Shown: positions 1 through 9,774 of the stretch, in pieces
How positions within the stretch are numbered: the first letter of the stretch is position 1
How the letters are laid out: every line of letters begins with the position of its first letter
From: Dyadobacter luteus
Lineage (GTDB): Bacteria > Bacteroidota > Bacteroidia > Cytophagales > Spirosomataceae
NCBI RefSeq assembly: GCF_003383615.1
Contig: NZ_QNUL01000013.1
Coordinates: forward strand, 62,001-126,000
Reading direction: 5' to 3'
Length of the DNA: 64,000 bases
Notes under the pieces: model-generated
The model's database searches: none
Seen by the model: the letters and a program-made list of their open reading frames with translations, nothing else
Told to the model about the DNA's origin: nothing
Made by a program: the position numbers and the translations under genes

Positions 1-2
1 AT

Positions 3-2069
3 GCCATGAATATGCGTGGGGTGCTTAAAACAGGCAAAGCTGCTGAAGTAAATATGAAGGCGCTTGTAGCCGGAAATGATGTTCTGCTTTATCCTGAAAA
101 TGTGGCGGAGACAATCACGAAAATCAAAGACGCCATTGCTCAGCGAATCATCAGCGAAAAAATTATTGACGACAAGGTAAAGAGAATTCTTCAGGCCAAG
201 TACTGGTCCGGACTAAGCAAATATCAGCCCATAGATACCAACAATTTGTATGCGGATTTGAATAGCGAAAGCAGTAAAATGCTTTATCGTGAGCTATGCG
301 AGGCATCTGTAACGGTTGTTAAAAATGACAATAACCTGATTCCTTTCGGAACAGTAGGCGATAATAAAATTGCTTCGGTAAGTATAGGGGAAGGAAGTAG
401 TAGTTCTTTCCAGAAGATGTTATCTACTTATAAACCAATGCGTTCTTATAATTTCTATGATTCGCCGACAGAAGGGCAGATCAACGAAATGCTAACATAT
501 CTGCAACCTTACGAAACAGTGATCGTGGACGTACATGGTATATCGTCTAACCCGAAAAGATATTATGGTGTTACTACGGAAACTGTCAACTTCGTAACCA
601 AACTGAAAGAGCAGGGAAAGAAAATCGTGTTGTGTCTTTTTGGTTCGCCCTATAGCATCCGCTTCTTCCCGGATACTGATGTGCTGATCTGTACCAACCA
701 GGATGGGAAGGAACAACAGGAAATCGTTCCTCAGATTCTTTTTGGAGCCCTTTCATCGCAAGGACGTCTGCCGGTTTCAGTACTGAATTACAAAGTAGGT
801 TCCGGTGTTACCACTTCGGCTCTGGACAGAATCGCATTCGGTACACCTGAAAGCGTTGGTATGGATGCAGCTGTGCTGAGCAGAATAGATGCCATCGCTA
901 CTTCATCTGTGCAAAACCAGATATTTCCCGGATGCCAGGTACTGGTGGCCCGGAAAGGAAAGATTGTTTATGATAAACAGTTCGGGGGATTGAATTATCG
1001 CTTTCCTGAACGTGTAAATGAGCAAACGATTTATGACTTGGCATCTCTTACCAAAGTGTCAGCAACATTGCAATCTATCATGCTTCTTTATGACCGGAAG
1101 CAAATTAATCTGGATGAAAGAGCATCGCACTATCTTCCCGAACTGCTGGCAACCAGCAAGGAAAATTTTACAATCCGTGATTTATTGCTGCATCGTTCAG
1201 GAATGATTTCTTTCTATCCTTCCTTGTGGGACAGAACCAAAACCAGTGGCGGAGGACTTTTGCCACAATACTACAGCTCCAAAAAAGATAGCAGCTATTA
1301 TCTTCAGGTTGCTCCTAAACTTTTCGCAAAAGGGGCACTGCGAGATTCGGTATGGAAATGGGTGGTAAAGTCCCCGATGAATAATAAAAAGGAAGGGGCG
1401 GGTAAGTATGGCTATCTGTACAGTGATCTCGGTTTCATGACCTTGCAGAAAATCATTGAAAAAGTAAGTGGACAACCCCTAGATATTTTTGTTTCTGCTA
1501 ATATTTACGAACCACTGGGATTGGCCAACCTTGGGTTCAATCCGTTACGCCGGTTTTCAGAAAAGCAGATTGCTCCCACCGAGCTGGATTACCGCTATCG
1601 CGGGCAGCTGCTCCAGGGAACAGTACACGATCAGATGGCCGCTGAAGTAGGTGGTGTATCCGGGCATGCCGGTTTGTTTGGAACAGCAAGAGATCTGGCT
1701 GTACTGATGCAGATGAATTTGTGGAAAGGAAATTATGCCGGGAAGAAATATTTTCAATCAGAAACTGTGCCTTTGTTTTCCCGCATGTACGACGCATCCC
1801 GTCACCGCGGATTGGGTTGGGACAAGGCACCTTCAGATGGTAACAGTTCTTATGTCTCATCGATGGCGTCTGTTAATTCATTCGGGCATACCGGCTTCAC
1901 AGGCACTATGGTTTGGGTAGATCCCGACGAAGATCTGCTGTTCATATTTCTCTCTAACAGAGTTAATCCCGACGCAGAAAATAATGCAATCACCACCCAG
2001 AGAATCCGCAGAAAAATTCACGATGTAGTATACACCGCTCTGACTGAAAGGAAATCCGTTCTTCACTAA
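3..2069 (+). CDS. Glycoside hydrolase family 3 / serine beta-lactamase-type fusion protein, 5' end outside window
   Basis: This is the C-terminal 688 or so residues of a two-domain protein; the reading frame is open to the left edge, and the DAMNMRGV-type motif at the very start is characteristic of the GH3 (NagZ-like beta-N-acetylglucosaminidase) N-terminal barrel, so the first ATG seen is internal. After the GH3 C-terminal region (to about residue 265, counting from that internal Met) comes a beta-lactamase / class C penicillin-binding fold with SLTK (catalytic Ser347, Lys350), YSD (Tyr472) and HTG (628-630), so the serine-hydrolase site looks intact. The fusion is known in Bacteroidota and probably acts on peptidoglycan or its fragments in the envelope; exact substrate is inferred. 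The next gene starts about 105 bases downstream on the same strand, with no clear terminator between. Confidence 0.85.
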   Translation, partial: AMNMRGVLKTGKAAEVNMKALVAGNDVLLYPENVAETITKIKDAIAQRIISEKIIDDKVKRILQAKYWSGLSKYQPIDTNNLYADLNSESSKMLYRELCEASVTVVKNDNNLIPFGTVGDNKIASVSIGEGSSSSFQKMLSTYKPMRSYNFYDSPTEGQINEMLTYLQPYETVIVDVHGISSNPKRYYGVTTETVNFVTKLKEQGKKIVLCLFGSPYSIRFFPDTDVLICTNQDGKEQQEIVPQILFGALSSQGRLPVSVLNYKVGSGVTTSALDRIAFGTPESVGMDAAVLSRIDAIATSSVQNQIFPGCQVLVARKGKIVYDKQFGGLNYRFPERVNEQTIYDLASLTKVSATLQSIMLLYDRKQINLDERASHYLPELLATSKENFTIRDLLLHRSGMISFYPSLWDRTKTSGGGLLPQYYSSKKDSSYYLQVAPKLFAKGALRDSVWKWVVKSPMNNKKEGAGKYGYLYSDLGFMTLQKIIEKVSGQPLDIFVSANIYEPLGLANLGFNPLRRFSEKQIAPTELDYRYRGQLLQGTVHDQMAAEVGGVSGHAGLFGTARDLAVLMQMNLWKGNYAGKKYFQSETVPLFSRMYDASRHRGLGWDKAPSDGNSSYVSSMASVNSFGHTGFTGTMVWVDPDEDLLFIFLSNRVNPDAENNAITTQRIRRKIHDVVYTALTERKSVLH

Positions 2070-2173
2070 ATTGGTGAAAATGTATCCGAAAATATCTCTA
2101 ACTTTACCAGTTCAATGTGCAATTTGAAGGCAGATTGCAGAAAGGGTTAAAGGAATAGATATAAGACGGATAC

Positions 2174-5100
2174 ATGAAAAGAACATTTATTAGAAAAGGA
2201 TTTTTTGCCTGCATTGTCACGCTTCTCGCGGCCGCTTCATCAATTGCACAAACAAGTATCACCACAGGAGTTGTAACTCCTGCGTCAATTTGTCCGGGCG
2301 GAAATATTTCTGTTGCATTTACATTTGTGGGAGCAGTACTTCCAACAAATAGTTTTGCAGTGCAATTATCGGATGCAACAGGCTCATTTAGCTCAGCTTC
2401 AAACATTGGAACAGGTACAGCCTCTCCAATTACCGGAGTAATTCCTGCCAATTCAACGGCGGGTACTGCTTATAAAGTACGTGTTGTTTCAGTCGTAACA
2501 TTGGCTCCTACCGTTCCCGTAATTACTGGTACCGAAAGCACTGTACTTACCGTTAATGCTATTCCTGCTGCCCCTACTTTCACAGCGCCGCCAAGTTACG
2601 TAACAGGAGCTACCGCTGTGGCATTAGCAGCAACGGGTGTTACAGGTTCTACTTTGAACTGGTATGATTCAGCAGACAGTCCTCTTGCGGGAGCTCCGGT
2701 ACCAACTACAACTGCGGTGGGTACTCAAACCTACAAAGTAAGCCAGACTGTTGGTGGATGCGAAGGCCCAAAAGCTACGATTAGCGTTACTGTTACGGCA
2801 TGTACACCACCAGCCTTACCGACTACAACTGCAACGGTTAATTATACAGTAGGAGATGTAGCTACCGCGCTGGCAGCAACAGGAGTTACCGGCTCTACGC
2901 TGAATTGGTATAGCTCATCAGACAGCCCGTTAGCAGGTGCGCCAGTTCCTACAACGACAGCGGCAGGTGTACAAACATATAAAGTAAGCCAAACTGTAGG
3001 CGGATGCGAAAGTGCAAAACTGACTATTACAGTAACAATTGCAGCTTGCACGCCACCGGCCGTACCTACTACTACAACTTCAATTAATTATACAGTTGGA
3101 GACGTTGCAACGGCTTTGACTGCAACTGGTCTAACCGGCTCAACTATTAAATGGTATAGTGCTACAGACAGCCCCTTATCTGCTGCTCCGGTACCAACGA
3201 CTACTGCTGTTGGTACACAGACATACAAAGTGAGCCAAACTGTAAGCGGATGCGAAAGTGCGAAAGTGACTATTACAGTAACTGTGGCTGCATGTACGCC
3301 GCCGGCTGTACCTACTACTACAACGTCTGTTAATTATACAGTTGGGGACGTTGCGACAGCTTTGACTGCAACTGGTCTAACCGGCTCAACTATTAAATGG
3401 TATAGTGCCACCGATAGCCCCTTATCTGCTGCTCCCGTACCAACGACTACTGCTGTTGGTACACAGACATACAAAGTAAGCCAAACTGTAGGCGGATGCG
3501 AAAGTGCGAAAGTGACTATTACAGTAACTGTGGCTGCATGTACGCCGCCGGCTGTACCTACTACTACAACGTCTGTTAATTATACAGTTGGGGACGTTGC
3601 GACAGCTTTGACTGCAACTGGTCTAACCGGCTCAACTATTAAATGGTATAGTGCCACCGATAGCCCCTTATCTGCTGCTCCCGTACCAACGACTACTGCT
3701 GTTGGTACACAGACTTATAAAGTAAGCCAGACTGTAGGCGGATGCGAAAGTGCAAAAGTGACTATTACAGTGACCGTGGCTGCATGTACGCCTCCAGCTA
3801 TTCCTACAACTACGACCTCAATTAATTATACAGTTGGGGACGTTGCGACAGCTTTGACTGCAACTGGTCTAACCGGCTCAACTATTAAATGGTATAGTGC
3901 CACCGATAGCCCCTTATCTGCTGCTCCCGTACCAACGACTACTGCTGTTGGTACACAGACTTATAAAGTAAGCCAGACTGTAGGCGGATGTGAAAGTGCG
4001 AAAGTGACTATTACAGTAACCGTTTCTGCTTGCGTCCTATCCGCTGCTCCGGCAGTTACCTCACCAACCTCTTACTGCGCAAGTACTACACCCGTTGCTG
4101 CATTGGCTGCCACAGGCACTGCCATCAAATGGTATAATGCAAGTCAGGTCCCATTGCCTTCTGCGCCAGTTCCAAACGTGAATGTGAGTGTTACAACATC
4201 CACAACCTACTATGTTACACAAACAGAAGCAGGCAAATGTGAAAGCGCGAAAAAAGAAGTAATTATTACCGTAAATAAGACAGTTATGCCGGTAGTAAGT
4301 GTAGATCCCGTTGAGTATTGCGTTGGCGAAACTGCGACAGCATTGACCGCTACAGGCACTGGATTGATTTGGTATTCAGGTGCAACAGGACCTGCAACCA
4401 TATCTCCGATCCCTGTAACCACTACTCCTGGAAATCAGGTTTTCTACGTAAGTCAAACGCTGAACGGATGTGAAAGTGAGCGTGCACGAATTGATGTAAG
4501 AATAAAAGCAAGACCAGCAACACCTGCTATTACAGCATTGGCGCCTGTTTGTCTGGACCAGACTGTCGCACCAAGCGTAATTTTGGGTGCTGTTACACCA
4601 GCAACAGGTTTGTCATGGTACACTGTTTCTACCGGTGGAAGTGCTACAGCTACGCCGGCAGCCGTATCGACCTCAACGGCTGGCGTAAAAAATTACTATG
4701 TAACTCAAACTGTGAACGGATGTGAAAGTGCAACGCGAGGTACTGTTTCCATCGAGGTAAAAGCACTTCCTGCTGCTCCAACCGTTACTCCTCTTGCATT
4801 CTGTAAAGATGAGCCCAACACAGCTGCATTAACCGCAACAGGAACAGCTCTGAAATGGTATTCTACATTGACTAGCACACCGGCGCTGTCCACGGTACCT
4901 GTACCAGTTACAGCTACAGTAGGAACCGTTTCTTACTATGTGAGTCAAACCGCTGGTTACACTGGAACTACATTAACTTGCGAAAGCCCACGTGCTAAGC
5001 TGGATGTGGTTACAAATGCATTACCTGCAACACTGACCGCTTTCTCTGAAGCTCTTTGTCAGGAAAAGGAAGATAAGACATTCACATTTACTGCTACTCC

Positions 5101-6844
5101 GGCAGCAGCCACAGGAAATACGATTGTTTGGTATAGCGCTGCAACCGGAACAGCCACCGCTCTTCCGACTTTAAATCTGAAGAATTCGGGTGAGACAACT
5201 GTTTACGCTGTACAAAAAATAACAGCTACGGGTTGTGAAAGCCCTGCAAGAGTTAGTTATAAACTAAGAGTAAAGCCATTACCTGCTCTACCAACAGTTT
5301 CTTCAGCTCTGATCGAATATTGCCAGTTTTTACCTGCTGTAGCCCTTACCGCAACACCTGTAGCTACTGCAAGTCTGAACTGGTACGGTAACAATGCCAC
5401 AGGCGGAACTGCTTCCGCTGTAGCTCCGATACCATCTACAGCGGAAGGTGGAACGAAATCCTATTATGTTTCTCAAACACTGGAAGGTTGCCAGGGAGAT
5501 CGTGCGAAAATTGATGTAAAAATCAATACAACACCGAAACCTGTAACCAAAACTTACCTTGAATATTGCCAGGGTGTTACCGCTCCGATACTTGATGCTA
5601 CAGGGACTGTTTTGAAATGGTACCGCCAATTCACTGATACCGAATTCCAGGGTTACCCATATACTCCATTTACTGAGAAAGTCGAAGATTACTCTTTTTG
5701 GGTAACTCAAACGGGCACCAATAATTGTGAAAGTCCAAAGGAGGAGATTAAAATACATATCAAAGCAAAGCCGTCGGCAACTATTTCAGGAAACACTCAG
5801 ATAGATCTTGGACAGACAGCCAATATCACCCTGAACTTTACAGCTGACGGACCTTGGACATATATTCTTTCAGACGGAAAAACAGGCACATCCAATCAGG
5901 CTACGATCTCGATTCCGGTTACTCCTGCTGCAACCACCAACTATTTTGTAACAGAAGTGAAGAATTCATGCGGAATAGGTACACCAATGGGTACAGCTCA
6001 GGTAACAGTAAGAATTCCTACCATTATTACCGGCAGTCCTTCAGTAGCAGAAGCCTGTGCAGGTAAAACCTTTACAGTACCATTCCAGCAATCAGGTGAT
6101 TTCCCGACAGGGAATACCTTTAAAATACAAATCGCTCAGGAAAATCTGGATGCTAAATTTTACAGTATTCCTTCCGTAGCAACCGGAAATTCCATCACAG
6201 CGACATTCCCTGATACTACGAAAGGCGGATTCTACTTCGTGAGAGTAATCAACTCGGGTACAAATGCTTCTTTTGACACAAAAGGCTCAGTGAATACAAT
6301 AGGTATTACAGTAAGTCCATTACCAGTAGCGACCATTTCGGGAACACAAACTGTTTTTGTAGGCTCACCAGCTACTCTTAAAGTTGAAATTACAGGTAAA
6401 GCTCCATGGTCATTTACACTTTCAAACGGAACGAAAGATTCTGTGATCACTGCTGCAGCCAGTCCATATTCTTTCGTGATGTCCCCAAGAACCACCACTA
6501 CTTACACCATTGCTTCGGCAACTAATACGTGCGGGGTTGGTAGAGGAGCAGGTTCTGCAAGGGTTCAGGTAGATCCGATTTTAGGTCTTGAACCAACGGG
6601 AACAGCATGGCTGAGGGTTTATCCGACTGTAGCGAATCCGGAATGTATTGTAGAAATGACTGCAGAGACCTGGTCCAAAGATGCAAATATTAAGATTCTT
6701 GACCTGAATGGACGAAGTATTCATACGCAACCGATTCGTACTAAAACAACAACTCTGGAATTCAGTAAATACCCGTCAGGACTTTATCTGCTTCAGGTAG
6801 AAGATGGTAACCGCCGTTCGGTCAACCGGGTGATGAAACCCTAA
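2174..6844 (+). CDS. Large secreted repeat protein with type IX secretion C-terminal sorting domain
   Basis: A 1556-residue protein with a signal peptide (about residues 1-26, ending SIAQ) and a C-terminal type IX sorting domain (about the last 85 residues, with WLRVYPTVANP, the central ILDLNGR strand and a YPSGLYLLQV turn, ending RVMKP). Between them lies a chain of Ig-like modules of about 75-85 residues, each with a KWY or NWY motif, a YxVSQT strand and a C-E-S cysteine strand. Six modules in the N-terminal third repeat with an exact 82-residue period; later modules are diverged. Such proteins are exported through the outer membrane by the type IX system and are anchored or released; an adhesin or structural surface role is an inference. 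No catalytic domain is visible. Composition is very rich in Thr, Ala, Pro and Val. Confidence 0.88.
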   Translation: MKRTFIRKGFFACIVTLLAAASSIAQTSITTGVVTPASICPGGNISVAFTFVGAVLPTNSFAVQLSDATGSFSSASNIGTGTASPITGVIPANSTAGTAYKVRVVSVVTLAPTVPVITGTESTVLTVNAIPAAPTFTAPPSYVTGATAVALAATGVTGSTLNWYDSADSPLAGAPVPTTTAVGTQTYKVSQTVGGCEGPKATISVTVTACTPPALPTTTATVNYTVGDVATALAATGVTGSTLNWYSSSDSPLAGAPVPTTTAAGVQTYKVSQTVGGCESAKLTITVTIAACTPPAVPTTTTSINYTVGDVATALTATGLTGSTIKWYSATDSPLSAAPVPTTTAVGTQTYKVSQTVSGCESAKVTITVTVAACTPPAVPTTTTSVNYTVGDVATALTATGLTGSTIKWYSATDSPLSAAPVPTTTAVGTQTYKVSQTVGGCESAKVTITVTVAACTPPAVPTTTTSVNYTVGDVATALTATGLTGSTIKWYSATDSPLSAAPVPTTTAVGTQTYKVSQTVGGCESAKVTITVTVAACTPPAIPTTTTSINYTVGDVATALTATGLTGSTIKWYSATDSPLSAAPVPTTTAVGTQTYKVSQTVGGCESAKVTITVTVSACVLSAAPAVTSPTSYCASTTPVAALAATGTAIKWYNASQVPLPSAPVPNVNVSVTTSTTYYVTQTEAGKCESAKKEVIITVNKTVMPVVSVDPVEYCVGETATALTATGTGLIWYSGATGPATISPIPVTTTPGNQVFYVSQTLNGCESERARIDVRIKARPATPAITALAPVCLDQTVAPSVILGAVTPATGLSWYTVSTGGSATATPAAVSTSTAGVKNYYVTQTVNGCESATRGTVSIEVKALPAAPTVTPLAFCKDEPNTAALTATGTALKWYSTLTSTPALSTVPVPVTATVGTVSYYVSQTAGYTGTTLTCESPRAKLDVVTNALPATLTAFSEALCQEKEDKTFTFTATPAAATGNTIVWYSAATGTATALPTLNLKNSGETTVYAVQKITATGCESPARVSYKLRVKPLPALPTVSSALIEYCQFLPAVALTATPVATASLNWYGNNATGGTASAVAPIPSTAEGGTKSYYVSQTLEGCQGDRAKIDVKINTTPKPVTKTYLEYCQGVTAPILDATGTVLKWYRQFTDTEFQGYPYTPFTEKVEDYSFWVTQTGTNNCESPKEEIKIHIKAKPSATISGNTQIDLGQTANITLNFTADGPWTYILSDGKTGTSNQATISIPVTPAATTNYFVTEVKNSCGIGTPMGTAQVTVRIPTIITGSPSVAEACAGKTFTVPFQQSGDFPTGNTFKIQIAQENLDAKFYSIPSVATGNSITATFPDTTKGGFYFVRVINSGTNASFDTKGSVNTIGITVSPLPVATISGTQTVFVGSPATLKVEITGKAPWSFTLSNGTKDSVITAAASPYSFVMSPRTTTTYTIASATNTCGVGRGAGSARVQVDPILGLEPTGTAWLRVYPTVANPECIVEMTAETWSKDANIKILDLNGRSIHTQPIRTKTTTLEFSKYPSGLYLLQVEDGNRRSVNRVMKP
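2555..4030 (+). repeat. Six tandem 246-bp coding repeats
   Basis: Copies start at 2555, 2801, 3047, 3293, 3539 and 3785, an exact 246-bp period (82 codons) with no indels. The first copy is the most diverged. Copies starting 3293 and 3539 encode identical protein and are identical at DNA level for the first 176 bases, then differ at six synonymous sites in the last 70. Copies 3539 and 3785 share an uninterrupted identical stretch of about 168 bases (3577-3744 against 3823-3990). The shifted blocks of identity suggest recent unequal crossing over or gene conversion. Confidence 0.95.
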
Positions 6845-6870
6845 TCATTGATAATTATTGATCTTATAAA

Positions 6871-6913
6871 AACGGGATATTTGTTGCAACTCAACAGGTA
6901 TCCCGTTCTGATT
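6871..6913 (+). terminator. Probable terminator after the type IX cargo gene
   Basis: An inverted repeat of 16 bases per arm (6871-6886 and 6892-6907, two mismatches) with a five-base loop sits 26 bases after the stop codon and is followed by a short T-containing tail. It ends just before tadA, so it may separate the two transcripts. Confidence 0.55.
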
Positions 6914-6925
6914 TAAAGAATAAGC

Positions 6926-7378
6926 ATGAATATCGAAGCAGAAATTGCAGATCACTATTTTATGTCTGAGGCTTTTCGCCTTGCCCAACGCGCTTATGAC
7001 GAAGGAGAAATTCCCGTGGGTGCCGTTGTAGTAATTGGTGAAAGAATCATAGGAAAAGGATATAACCAAACCGAAAAACTGAAAGACGTGACAGCTCATG
7101 CAGAGATGCTGGCCATTACTGCAGCTTCCGATTATCTGGGAGCCAAATACCTGCAAGACTGCACATTGTACGTAACACTGGAGCCCTGCGTAATGTGCGC
7201 TGGAGCGCTGTACTGGACGCAAATGAAAAGAATAGTAGTAGGTGCGACAGACGAGAAACGTGGGTTCTCAAGACTTGGCACAAAAATTTTGCACCCACGA
7301 ACACAGTTGACTACAGGAATTCTGGGAGACGAGTCCCGGGAACTGTTGCTCAACTTTTTTAAAACTTTAAGAACATAA
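6926..7378 (+). CDS. tadA: tRNA-specific adenosine-34 deaminase
   Basis: A 150-residue cytidine/deoxycytidylate deaminase-fold enzyme, normal length for bacterial TadA, which converts the wobble adenosine of tRNA-Arg(ACG) to inosine. The zinc site is complete: His58 with the proton-shuttle Glu60 in HAE, and Cys88 and Cys91 in [15 protein letters not shown] near the N-terminus is also typical. In some genomes close relatives are annotated as guanine deaminase or general nucleoside deaminases, but the HAEMLAI and [10 protein letters not shown] motifs favour TadA. It is a single gene on the plus strand followed by sodA 62 bases later. Confidence 0.9.
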   Translation: MNIEAEIADHYFMSEAFRLAQRAYDEGEIPVGAVVVIGERIIGKGYNQTEKLKDVTAHAEMLAITAASDYLGAKYLQDCTLYVTLEPCVMCAGALYWTQMKRIVVGATDEKRGFSRLGTKILHPRTQLTTGILGDESRELLLNFFKTLRT

Positions 7379-7440
7379 AGCAGTATTCTACTGTTACCAA
7401 AGCAGCATTAATACATTCGTTAACCATAAACTCAATTAAA

Positions 7441-8046
7441 ATGGCATTTACACTTGATCCATTACCTTACGCAAACAATGCACTGGAACCACATTTCGAT
7501 GCATTGACAATGGAAATACATCATGACCGCCACCATCAGGCATACGTTACGAATTTGAATGCTGCTGTTGCCGGTACAGAACTGGAAGGCAAAAGCATTG
7601 AAGATATATTGGCTAATATCAGCAAAGCTCCTGCGCCTGTACGTAACAACGGAGGAGGGCACTGGAATCACTCTTTCTTCTGGAAATCTCTTTCTGCAAG
7701 CGGTGGAGGAGAACCAACAGGTGAGCTGGCAAAAGCAATCGACACGAAATTCGGTTCTTTCTCAGCTTTCAAAGATGAGTTCAAAAAAGCAGCAACAGGC
7801 CGTTTTGGTTCAGGCTGGGCATGGTTGATCGTTAAAGATGGTGCTGTAGCTATCACTTCTTCTCCAAACCAGGATAACCCACTAATGGATGTTGCAGAAG
7901 TAAAAGGTACTCCAATTATCGGTCTGGATGTTTGGGAACACGCTTACTACCTGAAATATCAAAACAAACGTCCTGACTACATTGATGCTTATTGGAATGT
8001 AGTAGACTGGAAAGCAGCTGATGCTCTGTTTGTTGCAAACAAATAA
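7441..8046 (+). CDS. sodA: Superoxide dismutase, Mn/Fe family, probably Mn-type
   Basis: A 201-residue cytoplasmic Mn/Fe superoxide dismutase that disproportionates superoxide. The metal ligands are His27, His77 (in NHSFFW), Asp163 and His167 (in DVWEHAYY). The GGGHWNH segment has glycine where iron enzymes usually place the active-site glutamine, and a glutamine is present in NQDNPL (144), the manganese-type arrangement; cambialistic use of both metals cannot be excluded. No signal peptide. A hairpin terminator follows the stop codon. Confidence 0.95.
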   Translation: MAFTLDPLPYANNALEPHFDALTMEIHHDRHHQAYVTNLNAAVAGTELEGKSIEDILANISKAPAPVRNNGGGHWNHSFFWKSLSASGGGEPTGELAKAIDTKFGSFSAFKDEFKKAATGRFGSGWAWLIVKDGAVAITSSPNQDNPLMDVAEVKGTPIIGLDVWEHAYYLKYQNKRPDYIDAYWNVVDWKAADALFVANK

Positions 8047-8064
8047 TCAGTTTTATTCATAGAT

Positions 8065-8121
8065 AAGGTTTGAAGTTTGTAAAAAAAGTAACAAATATGC
8101 TTGCAAGCTTCAAACCTTTTC
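8065..8121 (+). terminator. Terminator of sodA
   Basis: An 11-base perfect inverted repeat (8065-8075 and 8108-8118) with a long loop that contains a smaller GCTTGCAAGC palindrome, ending in a T-rich tail. It lies between sodA and the tRNA-His promoter. Confidence 0.55.
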
Positions 8122-8130
8122 CTACTTTTG
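8100..8130 (+). promoter_or_regulatory. Bacteroidota-type promoter for tRNA-His
   Basis: TACTTTTG at 8123-8130 matches the TAnnTTTG -7 box of the Bacteroidota primary sigma factor. A partial -33 element (CTTG near 8100-8104) lies about 19 bases upstream. The mature tRNA begins about 27 bases downstream, a sensible leader length. Confidence 0.55.
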
Positions 8131-8156
8131 TAGTCTGAAAACGAAGTTTTCGAAAC

Positions 8157-8231
8157 GGAGGTTGTAGCTCAGTCGGTTAGAGCGCTAGATTGTGGTTCTA
8201 GAGGTCGCGGGTTCGAGACCCGTCTCCCTCC
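8157..8231 (+). tRNA. tRNA-His (GTG)
   Basis: A cloverleaf with anticodon loop TTGTGGT (anticodon GTG), D arm GCTC/GAGC, anticodon stem CTAGA/TCTAG and T arm GCGGG/CCCGT. The extra G at position -1 opposite discriminator C73 is the histidine identity pair. CCA is not encoded. The acceptor stem is odd: G1A2G3G4 pair with C69-C72, but T5 faces C68 and T6 faces T67, so two adjacent pairs are missing. It may still be functional; see findings. Confidence 0.88.
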
Positions 8232-8239
8232 CTCTTCAA

Positions 8240-8266
8240 AGGTCCTGAATTTCAGGACCTTTTTTG
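8240..8266 (+). terminator. Rho-independent terminator after tRNA-His
   Basis: A nine-base perfect stem (8240-8248 with 8252-8260), a three-base loop and then a run of T. It sits nine bases past the tRNA 3' end. Confidence 0.9.
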
Positions 8267-8773
8267 TTGTTAATGATTTCAACTTCTGGCTCATTCGACA
8301 AGCTGTCTTCCATTTTGCCTTAGATGAAGTGGTTCCTCTAACGAGTCTTGAATTCACCTCTCCCACTACTTCTTGCCTCCATATCTATTCCATTTACCTG
8401 CACCTTTGTTCTTGACCTAATACCGTTTAAGACTTTATAGTATTTTTTACCATACAGCTTAAACATTCACTCAACTTCCAATATCCGGTTTTAGAGTAGT
8501 TCAAAATACTACTACAGTAAGTAAACAATTTAATTGTCAACACATTGCAAATAACTTACAATGTATCACATATAACAATTCCAAGATATACTAAGATATT
8601 ATCTATCATCATACAATATTTTTTTTTATAGAGAGCTTATAAGGGAGTCTATCAGTCCTATTAGGTCACCAAATTCTGTAAAATTGCAACCCGTAAAACC
8701 ACAAGTTGTAATCATCACACACTAATAATCACGGATTCATAATCATCCGAATTTATAGGACACATCAATTTAG
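8267..8773. other. AT-rich intergenic region, no gene seen
   Basis: About 500 bases between the tRNA-His terminator and the AraC-type gene. It contains homopolymer T and A tracts and no convincing reading frame, RNA fold or TAnnTTTG box. It presumably carries the promoter of the regulator at 8774. Confidence 0.5.
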
Positions 8774-9763
8774 ATGGACGAAAAATTTCATGAGGTAGTT
8801 CTGAAACGAATGGAACCTGCACATTACATTAAATACCTGAACATGCAAGTCCGGCCTTATGACATGCCACCTAACGATTCACATTTCGATAGCCAATATC
8901 ATCGGTCGGAAATATTCTACGAAAAAATAAACAACTCCTTTTGGGTCTTCGCTCATGAAAGTGAAGAGAAAACAGACACCTGCTATGTTATGCCTCCAAA
9001 AAAAAGTAAGACTGATTACTTTTCAATTGATTACTACCAATCAAAACATACCTTCAGATATCAGTTTGGAGATAAAATAGTACCTGTAACCAATGTCACT
9101 ATTTTTTCAGGATCAAGTTCTACTTATAAAATATTTGTTAAGCGAAAATCTCCCATAAGACGCTATCGCCTGATTTTTTCGAAACAATATTTACACCGCT
9201 TTCTTAATCTGACCAGTGACAATGCCAGACTCACTAATTCAAACGTCATTATTGCAACCGGCAAAGGGCTATCAGTACGCCTTATACATGAGATTGAGAA
9301 GATCGCACTTGACAAATTGTATTTTCAATTGAAATACAACAAGAATAATTTCAACTATAATCTTTCTGTTACCGCAAATGCATTTAATGTTACAGATCAG
9401 TTTTTTAAATTAGCAAATATCGAAATACCTCCGACACGAATAACTGATGATCAGGATCTTATGATCAAAATTATTCATCATCTGGAAAAAAATATTAAGA
9501 ACAAATTTCCGGGTATTGACGCATTGGCATCGGATTTCTATATCTCTCAAACCAAATTGAAGAAAAACTTTAAAAAAACCTTTAACACTACGCCTCTAAT
9601 CTATTTCAGGAGACTACAGATCAATTACGCTCAGGAAAAAATGCAGATACGAAAAATTACAGTGAAAGAACTCGCTTTTGAGTTAGGTTTTAAAAAGTCG
9701 AGTACATTCTCTTTGTGGTTCAAAAGATATACCGGACAACATCCAAATGAACTACAAAAATGA
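8774..9763 (+). CDS. AraC-family transcriptional regulator
   Basis: A 329-residue regulator. The last 100 residues form an AraC-type double helix-turn-helix, with IDALASDFYISQTKLKKNFKK as first HTH and VKELAFELGFKKSSTFSLWFKRYTG as second, followed by the usual HPNELQK end. The first 220 residues are not recognisable as a cupin or other named sensor domain, though several Bacteroidota AraC proteins have similar undefined N-termini. A stand-alone receiver protein follows 11 bases downstream on the same strand, so the two are probably co-transcribed; whether they act together is inference. Lys-rich and AT-rich compared with neighbours. Confidence 0.85.
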   Translation: MDEKFHEVVLKRMEPAHYIKYLNMQVRPYDMPPNDSHFDSQYHRSEIFYEKINNSFWVFAHESEEKTDTCYVMPPKKSKTDYFSIDYYQSKHTFRYQFGDKIVPVTNVTIFSGSSSTYKIFVKRKSPIRRYRLIFSKQYLHRFLNLTSDNARLTNSNVIIATGKGLSVRLIHEIEKIALDKLYFQLKYNKNNFNYNLSVTANAFNVTDQFFKLANIEIPPTRITDDQDLMIKIIHHLEKNIKNKFPGIDALASDFYISQTKLKKNFKKTFNTTPLIYFRRLQINYAQEKMQIRKITVKELAFELGFKKSSTFSLWFKRYTGQHPNELQK

Positions 9764-9774
9764 TTTAAATATAT

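Noticed and set aside
2555..4030. Regular repeats as a CRISPR array
   Set aside because: The 246-bp units are contiguous, in frame and have no spacers; they encode Ig-like modules.
8169..8366. 65-codon minus-strand frame over tRNA-His
   Set aside because: It reads antisense through the tRNA and its terminator.
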